From Chamaecyparis obtusa (taxonomy: Eukaryota; Streptophyta; Pinopsida; Cupressales; Cupressaceae), in NCBI GenBank assembly GCA_027943335.1, contig BSBK01001304.1, positions 747,001-811,000 on the forward strand: 64,000 nt of DNA, written 5' to 3'. The number at the start of each line of letters is the position of its first letter. Position 1 is the first letter of the stretch. Both the position numbers and the translations under genes were made by a program. The notes beneath the pieces are model-generated. The model was not told where the DNA came from. It did not search any database and was given only the letters and a program-made list of their open reading frames with translations. Positions 60,769 through 64,000 of the stretch are shown in pieces.

Positions 60769-61579
60769 ATTTTTTGGTTCTTCAAAATATTTTACACTCC
60801 ATGAGATACCAATATGCTTATGACTGATGTTAAGGAGTGGTTAACTCCAAATATGGGAAATCTATAACCAAGGTGGGTACACCTGATCCAATAGATTTTA
60901 ACTCTGTTCCTTACTTAAAAATGGATCTTACAATAGATGACAATGAGAAAGTACTAAATAAAAACCTATTATTCATTGACTCTCCATCACTGGGTAAAAC
61001 AACTTACATAAAGTAAAACAAATGTAAAATGACTGGTATTGATTTAATGTTTTAGGATCATAAGATCTCAATCATCCCATACAAAACAAAAAGGAGAAAT
61101 ACAGGCCAGTTTCCTATCCATTGGGAAAAATATCAAAAGATAGAATGAATATAGAGATATTTGGAGAATAACTAGTCTTTAGACATAAATACAAACATTC
61201 CAACTCTTTCTTGCTTATAGAAAACCCTTTAATAGATTCAGTAATCATGTATCCAACTCAAAGCAATGTTTAATCCAATCCTAGATTAGAACTCAAAGCT
61301 GAAACACATATAAATCTCAGAAAGACTTAAAGATTTATAGAATAAACTCAAAGGAGAGACAAAGACTTGAAATTTGTATTAAGTATGACCTTGAACATTG
61401 TATGCATCATGTTTTGAGCAATAAGCTTGCAAAATAGTAGCAACAACCTATACTTCCTTTCTATTGCTTCATGAAAATTGATACAATATATTACAATCCT
61501 CGATTGAGGGTTAGAGTTTTAGAATCTTTATCTTTTTACCACCTAAAATCTCAATGCCTAGAATGATCATAGAAAATCC

Positions 61580-61589
61580 TTTATATACA
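61580..61589 (-). promoter_or_regulatory. TATA box of D LTR (right copy)
   Basis: TGTATATAAA on the minus strand, the same as 53541-53550. It lies 265 bases downstream of the end of the LTR ORF. Confidence 0.55.
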
Positions 61590-61853
61590 AGGAAATGCAA
61601 CAAGCTATTGATCATTCTAGGGTTTTCAAAATATCTAACCTAAAAAGTTTTCAACAACCTCAAAAAGTTTGCAATAAATACATTGATCAAGAAGGTGAGA
61701 TATTTGTAGATGAGCAGCTTTACTTTTTGTCTTCATTGCTGTCCTCGACTTCTTTCACAAATCTGAATGCAATATCTCATTGTCCATCCTAAAATGAATG
61801 CCTTTTTGTATCTCAACAACCTTAGCTACTCAAAAAGTAACTATCTTCCTTGT

Positions 61854-64000
61854 TTAAGAGGCTGGTGGAGTATTTACTTTTTCTGCATCAAGTATATACT
61901 AGTACCTCCACCTATCATACACCTCTTTGCTCAGGAATTCAAAACTTGAAAATTTAGTCCTCTTTCCATATAACTATTCCCATTCACTTTCTATTTGACC
62001 AACCTTATGCTAAATGGTGTCAAACATTGATTTTGTATTTATTAACAACTTTATGGTGCAACTTAATGAATAAGTGTCACTTATGACACCAGTCACTCTC
62101 TCTGATAAAAGTGCATCCATCTCTTCTCTCCACTTATATGACTCTTTAAATTATCCTTTCTCTATGAAAATAGTGGGAACTAGTTCATATTTTGAAAGCA
62201 TTAATTTAGCCTTCAACATACTTGATTCTCTAATAAAATTATCCAAAACAATGTCATACTAAACCATTTTCTTCACATCTCGATGCACTAGCTTAATTAG
62301 TGGATCAGGGTCTTCTTGGCCCTTTGAGAACATATGAAATAGCTTTACATTTGGAGACCTCTCAATCCACTTCTTTAAAATTGGTGATCTCTCAGCTTTC
62401 TCCTTATTCAAAGCTACAAATAAAGAATGCAACTTTCTTACATGATTATAGAAAATTGAAGATTTTAAATCATACGAAAATTGCATTATTGCATCTCTTA
62501 TTTTTTCTTCATATTTTTGGTTTGCCAAAGCTCTGGCATTTATATTTTCATCTTTTTCCTTCTCTAGTTCTACTCTAATTTCTCTTAATTTATTAGCCTC
62601 TTCGGTTAATCTTTGCTTCTCCCAACTAACCCTTGCATCCATACTTGTCCCTGCGTAGGGGGATGGTGGAAGTTCAACAATTGGGCTAGAAGAAGAAACA
62701 ACTGTAGGCCTATAAGAAATTGCCAATTGGGGAGACCTATGATTCTAGGGCCTTGATAGGTATGCAATCAACTTATCCTTTTGAATTAGCTCTATCTTGA
62801 GCTCATTATAAGACTTGAGAACCATTCCAAATTTGAGCCTTAGCTCCTCATTTTCTTGGGCATCTTTTTCTACCACTTTGACATTGAATTTGGCAGTTTC
62901 CAAAATTAGGTTTGAAACTTCTACTCTAGAAGTCTCACCTACTCTTTGTACTAACAAACCACATGTATATCCTATAGATAGGGCTTCTCTTTTTCCTTTT
63001 TCTTCCTCCCTCTTTAAGGACCACATTACTAAGGTTGCATGATCATCAGAAAAATTATCTGCCCTAGCAGCTTGTTTGGCTTGCTCTGTAGTAGCAAGAG
63101 TCTTCACCTTGCTCTTCTTGACTTGATCAAAGACAATTGCATCATCAATGTCCCACTCTAGAAAAATCAGCACACCTGCAGTGTGGATCATAGCCCTCCC
63201 CTCCTCAGGAGTAATGTTTTCAAACTATTTGACCATCTCTACCTTGGTCTCATATTCTATCCCTATTATGTCCCTATCAGGGAACTCTTCCTTTTTCTTC
63301 TCACAGATCTCTTTATACTGATTTATCTTCATTCTCCATAAAAATTGGTTGAATGCCCTAGTCTCAAAAAATTTATCATCAGCATGGAAAGAATCACTAG
63401 CTTGTTTTAAAATAGGGTCCCATTGTTTACCCTCAAATTTAGCAATAGTAAGATCCATGGCTACCTCCTTAGGTACCTTTGGCTTTCCTTCTCGCAACTC
63501 ATCACTGGAAACCAAAATGTCTCCCTCATTCCTCATTTGTACCAATTGTTCCACCACCCCATGTTCATCTAGCTAGATAGGGGACTGAGAAGGAGAATAA
63601 GCTTCCTCTCCTGGTCTTGATTCTTCTTGCCTCTACCTCTTAGGAGAGGGTCCCTGTATTGTTGAATCATTAATGGGTCTTTTTCCTTTAGAAGTAGAAG
63701 GAATATCCTCACTTCTTTGTTGTGGTGGTAAAAGGACAATGTATCCACTTCTCTTTTGAATTGTATAGACTCCCCTTGGGGTCAACTTCATATATTTTGG
63801 CTGGCTCAAAATTTGTTTGGCTCTCTTAGGCTCTGCCTTACTCACTACAGCCCTCTTCTCATTTACTGCATGCATGATGCCTTCAAAATGCTCTAAAAGG
63901 GCATCCACTTTCCTAGTCTAGGCTTCAAATCCCACTAATGGATCATAAGCTCCATCAAAATTCCTGATGAAATCTATAGTATTTTTTGTAGATGATCCAT
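61854..64000 (-). pseudogene. LTR ORF of D, right copy (more than 700 codons), function unknown
   Basis: A single minus-strand frame runs from the window edge to TAA at 61854-61856, broken only by stops, with no frameshift: open pieces include 63633-63908, 63225-63557, 62745-63191 and 62259-62726. Features in order: a segment with N-F-D-G...D-P and a later L-L-E-H-F, faintly like retrotransposon Gag; a basic Q-I-L-S-Q-P-K-Y-M-K-L segment; a Ser/Pro-rich stretch; a W-R-M-K-I-N-Q-Y part; a long Lys/Glu/Leu-rich coiled-coil-like region; and a C-terminal W-R-Y-x-Y motif. Several stops are TAG where the left copy has Gln. A shared frame in both copies implies the ancestor encoded a real protein. 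It may be an accessory element protein or a captured gene. Confidence 0.7.

Larger units (their letters stand above)
52675..64000 (-). mobile_element. Element D: minus-strand Ty3/gypsy relative of A, pol truncated, runs off the window
   Basis: D begins (on the plus strand) TGGTTCTTCAAAA right after satellite ending TCTAT, the probable target duplication. The same sequence returns at 60775, directly outside the primer site, so these are the two LTRs. Reading on the minus strand: right LTR (60775 to beyond 64000), primer site, gag, protease, RNase H, reverse transcriptase truncated before its active site, then the left LTR missing its outer start. The integrase and polymerase-linked RNase H are deleted. 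Proteins match A clearly over their length. A tandem element sharing one LTR is the alternative; sequence beyond 64000 would decide. Confidence 0.85.
60775..64000 (-). repeat. Right (5') LTR of D, at least 3.2 kb, cut by the window edge
   Basis: It matches 52675-55805 and then extends at least 160 bases beyond the left copy's truncation. The TATA box is at 61580-61589. The last ~600 transcribed bases (60775-61400) are related to the A LTR end; the remainder is not found in A. The outer end and target duplication are beyond the window. Confidence 0.75.

Overview
This window is heterochromatic, repeat-filled nuclear DNA of a plant. Five things point to a plant: two TGGTATCAGAGC primer sites of the initiator-Met tRNA type, a Ty3/gypsy polyprotein of Tat-like organisation (extra RNase H, no chromodomain seen), LTRs of 1 to 4 kb, nested insertion, and a 160-bp satellite. 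The very long LTRs and heavy nesting suggest a large-genome species, possibly a gymnosperm, but the sequence alone does not prove that. I see no host protein gene, tRNA, rRNA or CRISPR.

Layout. Positions 1-600 are the right end of an LTR-like element (G). From 601 to 52674 there is one tandem array of a 160-bp satellite, about 18 kb in total, split into four blocks (601-14785, 40385-42264, 46544-48000, 52235-52674) by retroelements. Element A (14786-40379; duplication GAGCC/GAGCT) is an old, decayed Ty3/gypsy element of the order gag, protease, RNase H, reverse transcriptase, degenerate RNase H, integrase. Its 5' LTR carries two younger elements. B (16601-23789; duplication GGCAT) is Ty1/copia-like at its ends, with an intact zinc-knuckle Gag-like ORF and a second decayed ORF of about 1,048 codons, but no pol. 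C (23794-29966) has two 1,128-bp LTRs and a non-coding interior. E (42265-46538; CTTTG) and F (48001-52229; CATGA) look like 4.2-kb solo LTRs of one family. D (52675 to beyond the right edge, minus strand) is a relative of A. Its pol is truncated inside reverse transcriptase and its LTR appears to contain a long ORF.

How it fits together. The satellite was there first. Removing A, E or F with one duplication copy restores the monomer. A has the more diverged LTR pair; B and C are younger. No element encodes a full working set of proteins: B and C would need proteins in trans, A and D are broken by stops, E and F have no internal region.

Strongest signals for follow-up: (1) the satellite monomer is dyad-symmetric over nearly its whole length; (2) an ORF of more than 700 codons lies upstream of the TATA box in both LTR copies of D; (3) RNase H lies between protease and reverse transcriptase in both A and D; (4) stops in A, B and D fall largely at former Gln codons; (5) C sits between two overlapping pieces of the A LTR without a target duplication.
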